Positions 17,440-26,114 of a stretch of 64,000 nucleotides of DNA are shown piece by piece. The stretch is from NCBI RefSeq assembly GCF_009687845.1, contig NZ_BLAD01000049.1, positions 1 through 64,000 of the forward strand, written 5' to 3'. Positions within the stretch are counted from its first letter, which is position 1; each line of letters begins with the position of its first letter. The stretch is from Acrocarpospora corrugata (GTDB lineage: Bacteria > Actinomycetota > Actinomycetes > Streptosporangiales > Streptosporangiaceae). Made by a program: the position numbers and the translations under genes. The notes under the pieces were generated by a model that did not search any database, was not told where the DNA came from, and saw nothing but the letters and a program-made list of their open reading frames with translations.

Positions 17440-18882
17440 GTGAAAGCTCCATCTGACCTGCTGCGACGGCTTCGGGCCCGGTTCGATGAGACCGGATACA
17501 CCATCGACGGGGTGCGTGAGCGGCTGGGGGACGTCGCCGCGTCGGCGCTGGCCCGGGAGGAGCTGGTGCCCGCGCTGCGGGCCACCAAGGACGTCGACCC
17601 GCTCGCCGCGCTGATCCGCCTGTGGTGGCTGGGCGTCCCGGTCAGCACTGCCGCCGTCGACCTTCCTCTCGCCGAACTCGTCCAGTTCGGCCTGCTGGTG
17701 AAGGTCGGCGACGCCGTCCAGGCCAGTGTGCACTTGCAGCCGTGGGAGACGGGTGGCTACCTCGTCTCCGATCGTAAGGTGCGGCCTGGGGATCCCGCGG
17801 TCCGGCGTGATCACGTCGTCGGCGCGGGCGGCGCGTCCGCGAACCTGGCTCAGTTGGTCAGCCGCCGTCCGGTCTCGCGTGCGCTAGATCTGGGTACTGG
17901 TTGCGGTGTCCAGGTCCTGCATCTGGCCGGACGGGCCGACCACATCGTCGCCACCGACGTCAACCGGCGCGCGCTCGACCTGGCCCGGTTGAGCTGGGGA
18001 CTGTCCGGAATCGAGGGCGTGGACGTCCGCAAGGGGTCGATGTTCGAGCCGGTCGACGGGGAGCGCTTCGACCTGATCGTCTCCAATCCGCCGTTCGTGA
18101 TCTCCCCCGCGGCCCGGCTCACCTACCGGGAGACCGGTCACCGGGCCGACGACTTCTGCCGTGAGCTGGTACGGCTGGCGCCCGCCCACCTCAACCCCGG
18201 CGGCCACTGCCAGCTGCTGGCCAACTGGCTGCACGTCAAAGGCGAGGACTGGCAGGACCGGGTCGGCAGCTGGCTGGCCGAGACCGGGTGCGACGGCTGG
18301 GCCGTCCAGCGGGACGCGCAGGACCCGGCCGAGTATGTCGAACTCTGGCTCCGCGACGCGGCCGAGCAGGGCACTCCCGTCTACCGGGACCGCTACGACG
18401 AATGGCTGGCCTGGTTCGAAGCCCAGAACGTCACCGGCATCGGCTTCGGCTGGATCACCCTGCACGCGTCCGGCACGCTCGACCCGGTGGTCCGCGTGGA
18501 GGAACTCCCGCAGCAGGTCGAACTCCCCGTCGGCGACTACCTGCCGGACATCCTCGACGGCATCACCACCGCCCACCGCCTCACCGACGACGACCTACTG
18601 GCCGCCGCGCTCCACCTGACCGAGGGCGTCCTGGAAGAACGCGTCGGCGTCCCCGGCGCAGAGGACCCGACCAGGATCGTCCTCCGCCAGACCCGTGGCC
18701 TGCGCCGCGCCACCTCGGTCGGCACGGTCGAAGCAGCCCTTGCGGGCGTCTGCGACGGCGACCTCCGCCTGGGCCCACTGCTGGCCGCCATCGGCGACAT
18801 CCTCGGCGAGGAATCACTGACCCCGGGCGGCCTGCGCTCGTTGATCGCGGAGGGGTACTTCCGGCTTCCGATCCTGGATTGA
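17440..18882 (+). CDS. PrmC/small-type SAM-dependent methyltransferase
   Basis: A 480-aa class I methyltransferase. Residues 149-156 hold the SAM motif LDLGTGCG, and 216-219 hold NPPF, the catalytic motif of N-methyltransferases acting on glutamine or bases (PrmC/HemK/RlmG type). An N-terminal helical domain (1-140) and a C-terminal region with TPGGLRSLIAEGYFRLP flank it, giving the architecture of an actinobacterial DUF7059-MTase-DUF7782 protein. The target is unknown. The GTG at 17440 or TTG at 17431 may start it; no clear ribosome site decides. Confidence 0.85.
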   Translation: MKAPSDLLRRLRARFDETGYTIDGVRERLGDVAASALAREELVPALRATKDVDPLAALIRLWWLGVPVSTAAVDLPLAELVQFGLLVKVGDAVQASVHLQPWETGGYLVSDRKVRPGDPAVRRDHVVGAGGASANLAQLVSRRPVSRALDLGTGCGVQVLHLAGRADHIVATDVNRRALDLARLSWGLSGIEGVDVRKGSMFEPVDGERFDLIVSNPPFVISPAARLTYRETGHRADDFCRELVRLAPAHLNPGGHCQLLANWLHVKGEDWQDRVGSWLAETGCDGWAVQRDAQDPAEYVELWLRDAAEQGTPVYRDRYDEWLAWFEAQNVTGIGFGWITLHASGTLDPVVRVEELPQQVELPVGDYLPDILDGITTAHRLTDDDLLAAALHLTEGVLEERVGVPGAEDPTRIVLRQTRGLRRATSVGTVEAALAGVCDGDLRLGPLLAAIGDILGEESLTPGGLRSLIAEGYFRLPILD

Positions 18883-18981
18883 TTGCGGGGGAATCACGTC
18901 CTCCGGATTCCTGGCAGGAATGCCGTGATGAATATGTTATAGAGATCTACCTTCAGAAACCCGCCGGTAACACTCTACTCT

Positions 18982-19001
18982 TTGGGATAACGTTATCTCA
19001 A
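18982..19001. promoter_or_regulatory. Palindromic operator upstream of the GH95 gene
   Basis: A 12-bp perfect palindrome GATAACGTTATC (18986-18997) extends outward with one mismatched pair to 20 bp. It lies about 64 nt before the start codon. The central AACGTT symmetry is typical of LacI-family operators controlling sugar genes. It differs from the box at the mannan locus. Confidence 0.65.
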
Positions 19002-19064
19002 CCGGTCCAACCAGGCCGGGAGAGGTCTTTTGCCTGCTCAGGCAGGGGCAGAAAGGCACCCCCC

Positions 19065-21812
19065 ATGAGAAACACGCGAGGCATCCTGGCGGCCGCTGTC
19101 ACAGCGACGGCGCTCACCGGCTCGCTGATCACGGCGATCCCCGCGACGGCCGCAGTTCCGACCATCGATGACCAGTGGGCGGAGATCCAGCAGATCGTCG
19201 GCCCGATCAAGGGCCGCTGGACCACCCAGGGTTACGCCGGCTCGGTCAACAGCACCATCCCGGACACCGCTCTCCTCGGTAACGGCGACATCGGGGTGAC
19301 CTCCGGTGGCGGCGACGGCTACAAGACCTTCCACATCTCCAAGGGCAACTTCTGGACCGCCACGCCCAGCCCCTCGCTGGTCGCCCTCGGTTCCGTGACG
19401 ATCACGCCTGACACCACCATCACCGCCTCGAACCTCGCGCTGGGGGCGACCGCGACCTCGTCCAGTAGCCACCCGGCCTTTCCGGCGAACCGTGCGGTCA
19501 GCGGCGCCTGGGCGGCCGGCTACGAAGGCTGGGTCTCCAACGTCGGCAAGCCGCAGTGGCTCCGGCTCGACCTGGGCTCGGAGAAGACCTTCCGCCGCTA
19601 CATCACGCGGCACGACGCCGCGGCCCGCCCGGCGGAGACCGCCAACGTCACCAAGAACTGGACCCTTGAGTCCAGCACCGACGGCGCCAACTGGACCACG
19701 ATCGACACCGTCACCGCCAACAACCTGGCGACGACCGACCGTACCTTCCCTGCGGTGACCGCGCGCTACCTGCGGATGAACATCACCGAGCCGACCCAGG
19801 GCACCACCTCGGACTCGCTGAACAACCCGCGCGCCCGCATCGGCGCCCTGGAGCTGTACAACGTCGAGGGTCCCACCGCGCCGACCGGCCCGTTCCTCGA
19901 AGAGCAGAACATCGTCAAGGGCGACGTCGACACCGCCATGGTGATCAACGGCACCCCGGTGACGATGAAGACCTTCACCGGCGCCGACGACAACCTGGTG
20001 GTCACCTCGATCACCTCACAGGGCACCGCACCGGTCCGGCTGCGCGCCCAGACCGCCGTCGGCGCAGTGGGCGGCCGCAACCTGCCCGCCACCTCGGGCG
20101 TGGCCGGCGACACCCAGTGGGCGACCAGGTCGACCTCCCCGGGCGCCTGGGTCTCCCGGGCCTCGCTGGCGACCCGCGTCATCGGCGGCACCCAGCTCGG
20201 CGCGCCCTCGGGCGGGCGGATCAACTTCGAGCTGGCCCCCGGCGAGACCGTCGACATCGTGACCGCCGTGACCGGAGGCGGCGCCAACACCCCGGACCCG
20301 GGCCCCGCCGCGGTCGACCTGGCGAACGCCCAGACCGCCGCGTCGGTGGACGCCCTCTACGCCGAGCACCTCGACTGGTGGAAGAACTACTGGCTCCGTT
20401 CGTACGTCGACCTCGACGACGACGTGCTGGAGAAGTTCTACTACAGCTCGCTCTACTTCCTGGGCTCCTCACTCCGCGAGGGCAAGACCGCCTCAGGTCT
20501 GTACGGCATCTGGGCCACCTCCGACAGCCCCCTCTGGGGCGGCGACATGCACATGAACTACAACTGGCAGGCCAACTACTACGGCGTCTACAGCAGCAAC
20601 CGGCCCGAACTGGCGCTGCCGTACTTCGACCTGGTGACCGACTACCTGCCCGAGGCGCGCAACCGGGCCCGTACGGACCTGCGCGACGTCAAGGCCGACT
20701 ACGTCGACAGCCGTTTCCCGTCCGGCGGAATGCCGTCGGGGGTGCTGTTCCCGGTGGGGATCGCGCCCTTCGGCGCGACCGTCGGCGACACCTACCACCA
20801 GCAGGTGGGGAACTCGCTGTTCGCGGTGACTCAGTACATCTCGTACTGGCAGTACACCCAGGACGAGGAGTGGCTGCGCCAGACCGGCTACCCGTTCATG
20901 AAGGAGGTCGCCGCCTTTTTCGAGAACTGGCTGGAGCGCGACGAGACCACCGGCCAGTACTACTCCTTCGGCGGCCCGCACGAGGGCACCTGGGGCAAGA
21001 ACTCCAGCCCCGACCTGGGCATGCTGAAGCTGCTGCTGACCACCCTCGAAGAGGCCGGCGCCCGCCTCGGCGTCGACTCCGACCACCGCTGGGCGTGGGG
21101 CAAGATCCTGCGCAACCTCCCGCCGTCGCCCACCACGGTCCTCAACGGCAAGACCGTGTACGCCCTGGGCGAGCCGGGCACCCTGGTCGGCCTGCCGGCC
21201 ATCCGCCCCGGCGACAACACCGTCAACCTGGAGTTCATCCACCCGGGTGAGCAGATCGGGATCGGCTCGCCGGAACTGGAGCGGCAGACCGCGATCGACA
21301 CCATCACCGCGATGAACTCGTGGGGCCAGGACAACAGCTTCCCGAAGGTGTTCACCCAGGCCGCGCGGGTCGGCTACCCGGCCCAGACCCTGATCGACCG
21401 CCTCAAGCAGCAGATCAACAACAGGTCGGTGGCCAACCTGCGCATCGCGGACGGCAACCACGGCCTGGAGAAGGCCGGCGCGATCGAGGCGCTGAACAAC
21501 CTGCTGCTGCAGAGCTGGGACGGCCTGATCCAGGTCTTCCCGGTGTGGCCGGCGGGCAAGAGCGGCGCCTTCCACAACCTGCGCGAGAAGGGCGGCCTGG
21601 TGATCAGCGCCAAGCGGACCGGCGACGCGGTGGAGTACATCACCGTGAAGAGCGAGCAGGGCGGCAAGTTCGAGATCAAGAACCCGTGGCAGGGGACCAA
21701 GGTCAACGTCGCGGTGGACAACGGGACCGTGAGCAACATCGGCGCAGGTAAGGCGACGATCCGCATCACGGCCGTGAAGGGCGCGACCTACACGTTCACG
21801 CCCGCGCAGTAA
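19065..21812 (+). CDS. Secreted GH95-type glycoside hydrolase with inserted F5/8C (CBM32-like) domain
   Basis: A 915-aa protein with a signal peptide (residues 1-30, ending ATAA). The N-terminal sandwich starts DTALLGNGDIGVTSGGG and LVALGSVTITP. It is interrupted at about 122-268 by a coagulation-factor 5/8 C-type carbohydrate-binding module (NLALGATATSSSS ... WLRLDLGSEKTF ... ARYLRMNITE), then resumes. The (alpha/alpha)6 barrel contains GDMHMNYNWQANYY with the N498-x-N500 pair and IADGNHGLEKAGAIEALNNLLLQS with D796, which correspond to the GH95 alpha-L-fucosidase active-site residues. E640 in GGPHEGTWG is a candidate acid. Substrate likely a fucosyl or related alpha-L-glycoside. It is preceded by a palindromic operator and followed by a terminator. 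Confidence 0.85.
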   Translation: MRNTRGILAAAVTATALTGSLITAIPATAAVPTIDDQWAEIQQIVGPIKGRWTTQGYAGSVNSTIPDTALLGNGDIGVTSGGGDGYKTFHISKGNFWTATPSPSLVALGSVTITPDTTITASNLALGATATSSSSHPAFPANRAVSGAWAAGYEGWVSNVGKPQWLRLDLGSEKTFRRYITRHDAAARPAETANVTKNWTLESSTDGANWTTIDTVTANNLATTDRTFPAVTARYLRMNITEPTQGTTSDSLNNPRARIGALELYNVEGPTAPTGPFLEEQNIVKGDVDTAMVINGTPVTMKTFTGADDNLVVTSITSQGTAPVRLRAQTAVGAVGGRNLPATSGVAGDTQWATRSTSPGAWVSRASLATRVIGGTQLGAPSGGRINFELAPGETVDIVTAVTGGGANTPDPGPAAVDLANAQTAASVDALYAEHLDWWKNYWLRSYVDLDDDVLEKFYYSSLYFLGSSLREGKTASGLYGIWATSDSPLWGGDMHMNYNWQANYYGVYSSNRPELALPYFDLVTDYLPEARNRARTDLRDVKADYVDSRFPSGGMPSGVLFPVGIAPFGATVGDTYHQQVGNSLFAVTQYISYWQYTQDEEWLRQTGYPFMKEVAAFFENWLERDETTGQYYSFGGPHEGTWGKNSSPDLGMLKLLLTTLEEAGARLGVDSDHRWAWGKILRNLPPSPTTVLNGKTVYALGEPGTLVGLPAIRPGDNTVNLEFIHPGEQIGIGSPELERQTAIDTITAMNSWGQDNSFPKVFTQAARVGYPAQTLIDRLKQQINNRSVANLRIADGNHGLEKAGAIEALNNLLLQSWDGLIQVFPVWPAGKSGAFHNLREKGGLVISAKRTGDAVEYITVKSEQGGKFEIKNPWQGTKVNVAVDNGTVSNIGAGKATIRITAVKGATYTFTPAQ

Positions 21813-21819
21813 CAACCAG

Positions 21820-21847
21820 GATGGCCCGGCGGCAGCGCCGGGCCATC
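21820..21847 (+). terminator. Rho-independent terminator of the GH95 gene
   Basis: An 11-bp perfect stem (GATGGCCCGGC) with a 6-nt loop starts 7 nt after the TAA stop and is followed by GTTATTT. Confidence 0.9.
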
Positions 21848-21967
21848 GTTATTTCTGGAGCGAATGGGACGAAGAGGCTCGGCAATCCAACGCTGATCCA
21901 ACGTTGAGCCCGCCGGGACACTCTGGGGATGGGCACGGATCCAGGGGGTTCGGGGTCCATGTCAAGT

Positions 21968-22063
21968 CCGGCCGGTCGTCGTAGTGAGGCGGCAGGCTGT
22001 CACGAGGCGCTCCGGATTTCCGGGCCCCCCTAAAGCGCCGACTGACAGCTGACGACCGGCCGG
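21968..22063. repeat. Nested inverted repeats in the GH95-SARP intergenic region
   Basis: The arms CCGGCCGGTCGTC (21968-21980) and GACGACCGGCCGG (22051-22063) are perfect 13-bp complements. Inside them GCTGTCA (21996-22002) pairs with TGACAGC (22043-22049). The remainder of the 315-bp spacer between the GH95 terminator and the SARP stop holds no credible gene. This could be a structured RNA, a small element remnant or a regulatory site for the neighbouring genes. Confidence 0.6.
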
Positions 22064-22127
22064 GCGACACCACTCGCGGGAGGTCACGATGATCAATCAC
22101 ATCCGGATGACGCGGATGGACGATGAA

Positions 22128-25088
22128 CTAGGTCTCGACCTTCTGGGTGAGGAGCGCGCGTACGTCGTCGGCTTCGGGGGAGCCGAGCCGGGTGAAGATG
22201 TCGAGGGCCTTCTCTAGGGCGTCGGTGCTGCGGGTGACGCTGCCCAGACCGCGCAGGGCCTTGCCGAGGGCGGCCAGGGAGAGCGCCTCGCCGTACGGGT
22301 GGGTGATCTCGCGGCTGACGATGAGGGCCTGTTCGGCGTGGCGGGCGGCGTCCTGGTAGCGGCCGGCGGCGGTGAAGGTGGTGGCCAGGCGGACGCAGAC
22401 GCGCTGTTCCCAGACGCGCTGGTTGCTGGCCCGGAAGAAGTCCAGGCATTCGGCGTGGTGCACGACGGCCTCGTTGAGGCGGCCGACGGCGGACAGCACG
22501 ATGCCGAGGTGGTAGCGGGCGCGGGCGACGCCGGCGTCGCTGCCGAGTTCGGTGAAGATGGCCAGGCCCTGTTCGGAGACGGCGATGGCGTCCTCGGGAC
22601 GGCCCAAGCCGAAGTGGTCGCGGGCCGAGTAGCTGAGCACGAGGGCTTCGCCGGCCACGTTGCCGACCTCGCGGTAGATCTTGCCGGCCCGGTCGAACCA
22701 TTCGAGGGCTTCGGTGTGGCGGCGCTGCCGTCCGGCCACGACGGCGAGGGCGTTGAAGATCTCGCCGAGCACGATGGGGTCGCCGCACTGTCCGGTGAGG
22801 GTACGGGCGGCCAGGAACTGGTCTTCCGCTTCGGCCATCCGGTTGGCGCCGAACAGGACCCGGCCGAGCACGTAGCGGCAGCGGAGTTCGCTGCGCGGGT
22901 CGCCGGCGTGCCGGGCGGCGTCGATCAGGACGCGGGTGCGCTGGTCGAACTCGCGGCCGGTGGCGCCGGTCTCCAGCAGGGGTTCCATCGCGACGAGCAG
23001 GTCGGCGGCGGGCAGCAGGTCGCCGGCGGCGGCTTCGGCGGCCTGGCCGAGTACGGCGAACAGGCCCTCGCTCTCGGCGGCCAGCCAGGCCAGCGACTCG
23101 TCCGCGGAGGTGAACTGGTGCCCGCGGTGGCCGATCACCTGGAGGTTGTCGGCGACGGCGCTGCCCTCGTAGGCGAGCCGGTGGGCCGAGCGCGCGGTGG
23201 ACAGGCAGAAGCCGAGCAGGCGGCGCAGCGCCTGGGCCTGGGCGGCGGTGGTGTCGGTGTCCTCCGACTGCCGCCGGGCGAACAGTTTCAGCAGGTCGTG
23301 GAAGCGGTAGCGGCCGGGCGCCGGCGCTTCGAGCAGGCTGGCGTCGACCAGGGACTCCAGCACGTCCTCGGTTTCGACGTGGCTGAGGTCCAGGACGGCC
23401 GCCGCCGCGAACACCGAGATGTCGGAGCCGTTGGGCAGCGACAGCAGCCGGAAGGCGCGCATCTGGCGGGGGTCGAGCTGGCCGTACCCGAGGGCGAAGG
23501 TGGCCGAGACGGCCAGGTTGCCGATCTTCATCTCGTCCAGCCTGCGGCGCTCGTCGGCGAGCCTGGGGACCAGGGAGGCGACCGTCCAGGACGGGCGGGC
23601 GGCCAGCCTGGCGGCCACGATCCGGACGGCGAGCGGCAGGAAGCCGCAGGCGGCGACGACGTCCATGGCGGCGGCGCGCTCGGCCGCCACCCGGTCCACG
23701 CCGGCCACGGCGCCGAACAGGGAGAGGGCCTCGTCGGGCTCCATCACGTCGAGGTCGATCAGCCGGGCCGAGGGCAGGTCGGCGAGTTTGCCCCGGCTGG
23801 TGATGATCGCGGCGCAGCCGGCCGAGCCGGGCAGCAGGTGCTCGACCTGGTCGGCGTCGCGGGCGTTGTCGAGCAGCACCAGCATGCGCCGGTCGGCGAG
23901 CAGCGAGCGGAACAGCGCGGACCGGTCGGCCAGGCTGTCGGGGATGACGTCGACAGGGATGCCGAGGGCGCGCAGGAACGCCACCAGGGCGGTCTCCGGC
24001 GGGGTCGGCTCCTGGCCGTAGCCGCGCAGGTCGGCGTAGAGCTGGCCGTCCGGGAACAGGTCGTGGACCAGGTGGGCGACGTGCACCGCGAGGGTGGTCT
24101 TGCCGACGCCGCCGATGCCGGACATGGCCACCACGGGCACGCCGTCGCCGCTGCTCAGCAGTGTGAGCATGCGGTTGACCAGCTGTTTGCGGCCGGTGAA
24201 GTCGGTGACGGCCGCCGGGAGCTGGGCGGGTTTGGGCATCTCGACCAGGAGGTCGGGTTCGTCGGGGGGCGCGGGCCGTACCGGCTCTGCGGGCTTGGCG
24301 ACGGTGAGGGTCGGGTCGGCGGCGAGGATGCGGCGGTGCAGGTCGGCGAGTTCGGCGCTGGGCTCGATGCCGAGTTCCTCGATGAGGGCGTGCCGGGTCT
24401 CGGTGAAGACGGTGAGGGCTTCCGCGGCCCGGCCACAGCGGTAGTAGGCCAGCATCAGCTGGGCGCGCAGCGTTTCGCGGAGCGGGTGGTCGGCGGTGAG
24501 GGCGATCAGTTCGGAGACGACTCCGGCGTGCCGGCCGAGGGCCAGGTCGAGGTCCATCAGGGTCTCGACCACGCCGAGGCGGCGTTCGATCAGGCGGTCC
24601 CGCTGGTGGTCGGCGTACGGGCCGACGGCGCCGGCGAGCGGTTCGCCGGTGCACAGGGCGAGCGCGCCGCGCAGGGTCTCGGCGGCCTCGGCGGTCGAGC
24701 CGGCCCGCTGGGCGGCTTCCGCGGCGGCCACGGAGCGGTCGAAAACGGCCAGATCGAGCAGGTCCGGCGCGAGGCGCAGCGCGTAGCCGCGGCCGACCGA
24801 GGTGAGCAGTTCCGGCGGGGTACGCGGCGACCTGTCCGGTTCGAGCACGGTCCGCAGCCGGGACACGTACGTCCGCAGCGCGCCCAGCGCCCGGGGCGGC
24901 GCGTCCTCCCCCCAGATGGCGTCGATCATTTCGGACGGGGTGACCGCCCGGCCCTCGCGCAGCAGCAGCATCGCGAGGATGGAACGTTGCAAGGGGGTGC
25001 CCAGGTCCAGTTCGACCTCGTCGCGCCAGGCCCGGACAGGTCCGAGCACGGCGAAGCGCAGCCCGTCCTCGGCACCACGACCAGCCAT
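22128..25088 (-). CDS. SARP/AfsR-family regulator with NB-ARC and TPR domains
   Basis: A 986-aa pathway-type regulator. Residues about 10-105 form an OmpR-like winged helix (FAVLGPVRAW ... PLQRSILAMLLLREGRAVTPSEMIDAIWG). About 110-255 are a bacterial transcriptional activation domain (BTAD). The NB-ARC ATPase follows with Walker A GIGGVGKTT (324-332) and LVLLDN further on. The C-terminal third is TPR repeats (for example GDPIVLGEIFNALAVVAGRQRRHTEALEWFDRA). AfsR-like proteins integrate signals and activate secondary metabolism; no biosynthetic cluster is adjacent. The ATG at 25088 has GAAGAGGA upstream; a longer frame begins at 25196. Confidence 0.93.
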   Translation of the reverse strand: MAGRGAEDGLRFAVLGPVRAWRDEVELDLGTPLQRSILAMLLLREGRAVTPSEMIDAIWGEDAPPRALGALRTYVSRLRTVLEPDRSPRTPPELLTSVGRGYALRLAPDLLDLAVFDRSVAAAEAAQRAGSTAEAAETLRGALALCTGEPLAGAVGPYADHQRDRLIERRLGVVETLMDLDLALGRHAGVVSELIALTADHPLRETLRAQLMLAYYRCGRAAEALTVFTETRHALIEELGIEPSAELADLHRRILAADPTLTVAKPAEPVRPAPPDEPDLLVEMPKPAQLPAAVTDFTGRKQLVNRMLTLLSSGDGVPVVAMSGIGGVGKTTLAVHVAHLVHDLFPDGQLYADLRGYGQEPTPPETALVAFLRALGIPVDVIPDSLADRSALFRSLLADRRMLVLLDNARDADQVEHLLPGSAGCAAIITSRGKLADLPSARLIDLDVMEPDEALSLFGAVAGVDRVAAERAAAMDVVAACGFLPLAVRIVAARLAARPSWTVASLVPRLADERRRLDEMKIGNLAVSATFALGYGQLDPRQMRAFRLLSLPNGSDISVFAAAAVLDLSHVETEDVLESLVDASLLEAPAPGRYRFHDLLKLFARRQSEDTDTTAAQAQALRRLLGFCLSTARSAHRLAYEGSAVADNLQVIGHRGHQFTSADESLAWLAAESEGLFAVLGQAAEAAAGDLLPAADLLVAMEPLLETGATGREFDQRTRVLIDAARHAGDPRSELRCRYVLGRVLFGANRMAEAEDQFLAARTLTGQCGDPIVLGEIFNALAVVAGRQRRHTEALEWFDRAGKIYREVGNVAGEALVLSYSARDHFGLGRPEDAIAVSEQGLAIFTELGSDAGVARARYHLGIVLSAVGRLNEAVVHHAECLDFFRASNQRVWEQRVCVRLATTFTAAGRYQDAARHAEQALIVSREITHPYGEALSLAALGKALRGLGSVTRSTDALEKALDIFTRLGSPEADDVRALLTQKVET

Positions 25089-25249
25089 TTGCCATCCTCT
25101 TCGCCCAATTGGCGGGTTTTCCGACCAAATGATAGATCCCATTGGGGCTGTCCAGTAGAGCGGGAACCTCTCGTTAACCCCAGCGTCGATTGTCATTAAG
25201 CCTATTGATCAGGCATTGATCGGTCGTTGAGCGGGTCGGCGCATGCTGT

Positions 25250-25342
25250 AGGCAGGTGAGTTCGTGGCCCCTGCGGGGGCGGTCATGCCTCATCCAGACA
25301 GCCGCGGAAGCCAGTCCCTCTCCGGTCGGAGAGGGACTTTTT
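25250..25342 (+). ncRNA. Candidate small RNA or attenuator leader ending in an intrinsic terminator
   Basis: A predicted folded region. AGGCA/TGCCT arms (25250 and 25286) enclose a GCCCC-TGC-GGGGG hairpin, and a terminator with 10-bp stem GTCCCTCTCC (25314-25323), loop GGTC, complement (25328-25337) and a run of five T follows. A U-tailed terminator 130 nt before the next start codon implies transcription that stops before the secreted-protein gene. It could be an independent small RNA or a leader. No Rfam family is recognised by eye. Confidence 0.45.
25314..25342 (+). terminator. Intrinsic terminator with U-tract
   Basis: Perfect 10-bp stem, 4-nt loop GGTC and five T immediately after. It is one of the clearest terminators in the window, yet no annotated gene ends upstream of it on this strand. 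Confidence 0.9.
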
Positions 25343-25471
25343 GCTGGTCGGGCCGGGTCTTGCAGGGTCGCTGTAAGGAGCCTGTAAGTGGCGTGCAGGC
25401 GGGCGGATCTAGAAATAAGCCAACCCCGAAACGGGGCATCGTCCTCAAAGCACACCGCAGGAGCGTCCTCA

Positions 25472-26032
25472 ATGCGAATCCGTAAGATTCTCGGCCTCAC
25501 CGCTGTCACCGCGATCCTCACGGTCGGTGTGTCCGGCGTCGCCGCCACCACCGCCAACGCCTCCCCCGCCAAGACTCAGACCGTCGCCGACTCGCCGCAC
25601 GACTGGGGCTACGAGGAGGACTGGGGCAGCTACTACTCGCATGGCGGCAAGGCCAAGGCCAAGGGCTGGATCGACGTCGACTACTCCAAGCACGAGGACA
25701 ACAAGGTCCGCGTCTCCGGCTCCCTCTACGACCTCGACCACCGCGGCAGCAAGTGCGCGTTCGTGAAGTTCCGTACCAACGACTGGGACGGCCACGAGTT
25801 CGACTGGGACAACTTCTGGAGCTACAAGGAGTGTGGCTGGAAGAAGTCCTTCAAGTTCACCAAGTACGACGTCTCCCAGATCCAGGTCCAGGTCTGCCAG
25901 ATCAACAAGCACGGCGGCGCGCCCTACAAGTGCAAGGGCTGGAACACCATCTACAGCGCCTGGGACGACCACTACGGCTACGACTGGGACTATGACCACG
26001 ACGACGACCACGACGACCACCACAACCTCTAA
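25472..26032 (+). CDS. Secreted Asp/His/Trp/Tyr-rich hypothetical protein
   Basis: A 186-aa protein with a signal peptide (ILGLTAVTAILTVGVSGVAATTANA). The mature part is rich in Trp, Tyr, Asp and Lys and holds four Cys (KCAFVKF, KECGWKK, VQVCQINK, YKCKGW), likely two disulfides, in a beta-rich domain. The C-terminal 25 residues are almost only D, H, Y and W (DWDYDHDDDHDDHHNL), a plausible divalent-metal-binding tail. No family is recognised. The ATG follows AGGAG at 9 nt. It lies downstream of the candidate leader RNA and is followed by a strong terminator. Confidence 0.7.
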   Translation: MRIRKILGLTAVTAILTVGVSGVAATTANASPAKTQTVADSPHDWGYEEDWGSYYSHGGKAKAKGWIDVDYSKHEDNKVRVSGSLYDLDHRGSKCAFVKFRTNDWDGHEFDWDNFWSYKECGWKKSFKFTKYDVSQIQVQVCQINKHGGAPYKCKGWNTIYSAWDDHYGYDWDYDHDDDHDDHHNL

Positions 26033-26058
26033 GTCGTAACCGGTCACAGAAACACAGC

Positions 26059-26090
26059 GCGGCCCGTCCCCCGGCAGGGGGGCGGGCCGC
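26059..26090. terminator. Terminator between secreted protein gene and GNAT gene
   Basis: The arms GCGGCCCG (26059-26066) and CGGGCCGC (26083-26090) enclose a further CCCCC/GGGGG pairing. This strong hairpin between two convergent genes likely serves both. Confidence 0.85.
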
Positions 26091-26114
26091 TCCGTTCCGT
26101 GTGAAGTAGAAGGG

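Noticed and set aside
18288-19064. Plus-strand 5' extension of the GH95 frame
   Set aside because: The extension overlaps the methyltransferase gene and an operator; the signal peptide and start ATG at 19065 define the true beginning.
21849-22100. Minus-strand 83-aa open frame after the GH95 gene
   Set aside because: No ribosome binding site and no signature; the composition is non-protein-like, and the region is dominated by inverted repeats.
22093-25199. Very long frames (about 966 and 1011 aa) overlapping the SARP gene in other frames
   Set aside because: They are low-complexity shadows (Arg/Pro or Gly/Ala-rich) created by GC-biased third positions in the real SARP gene.
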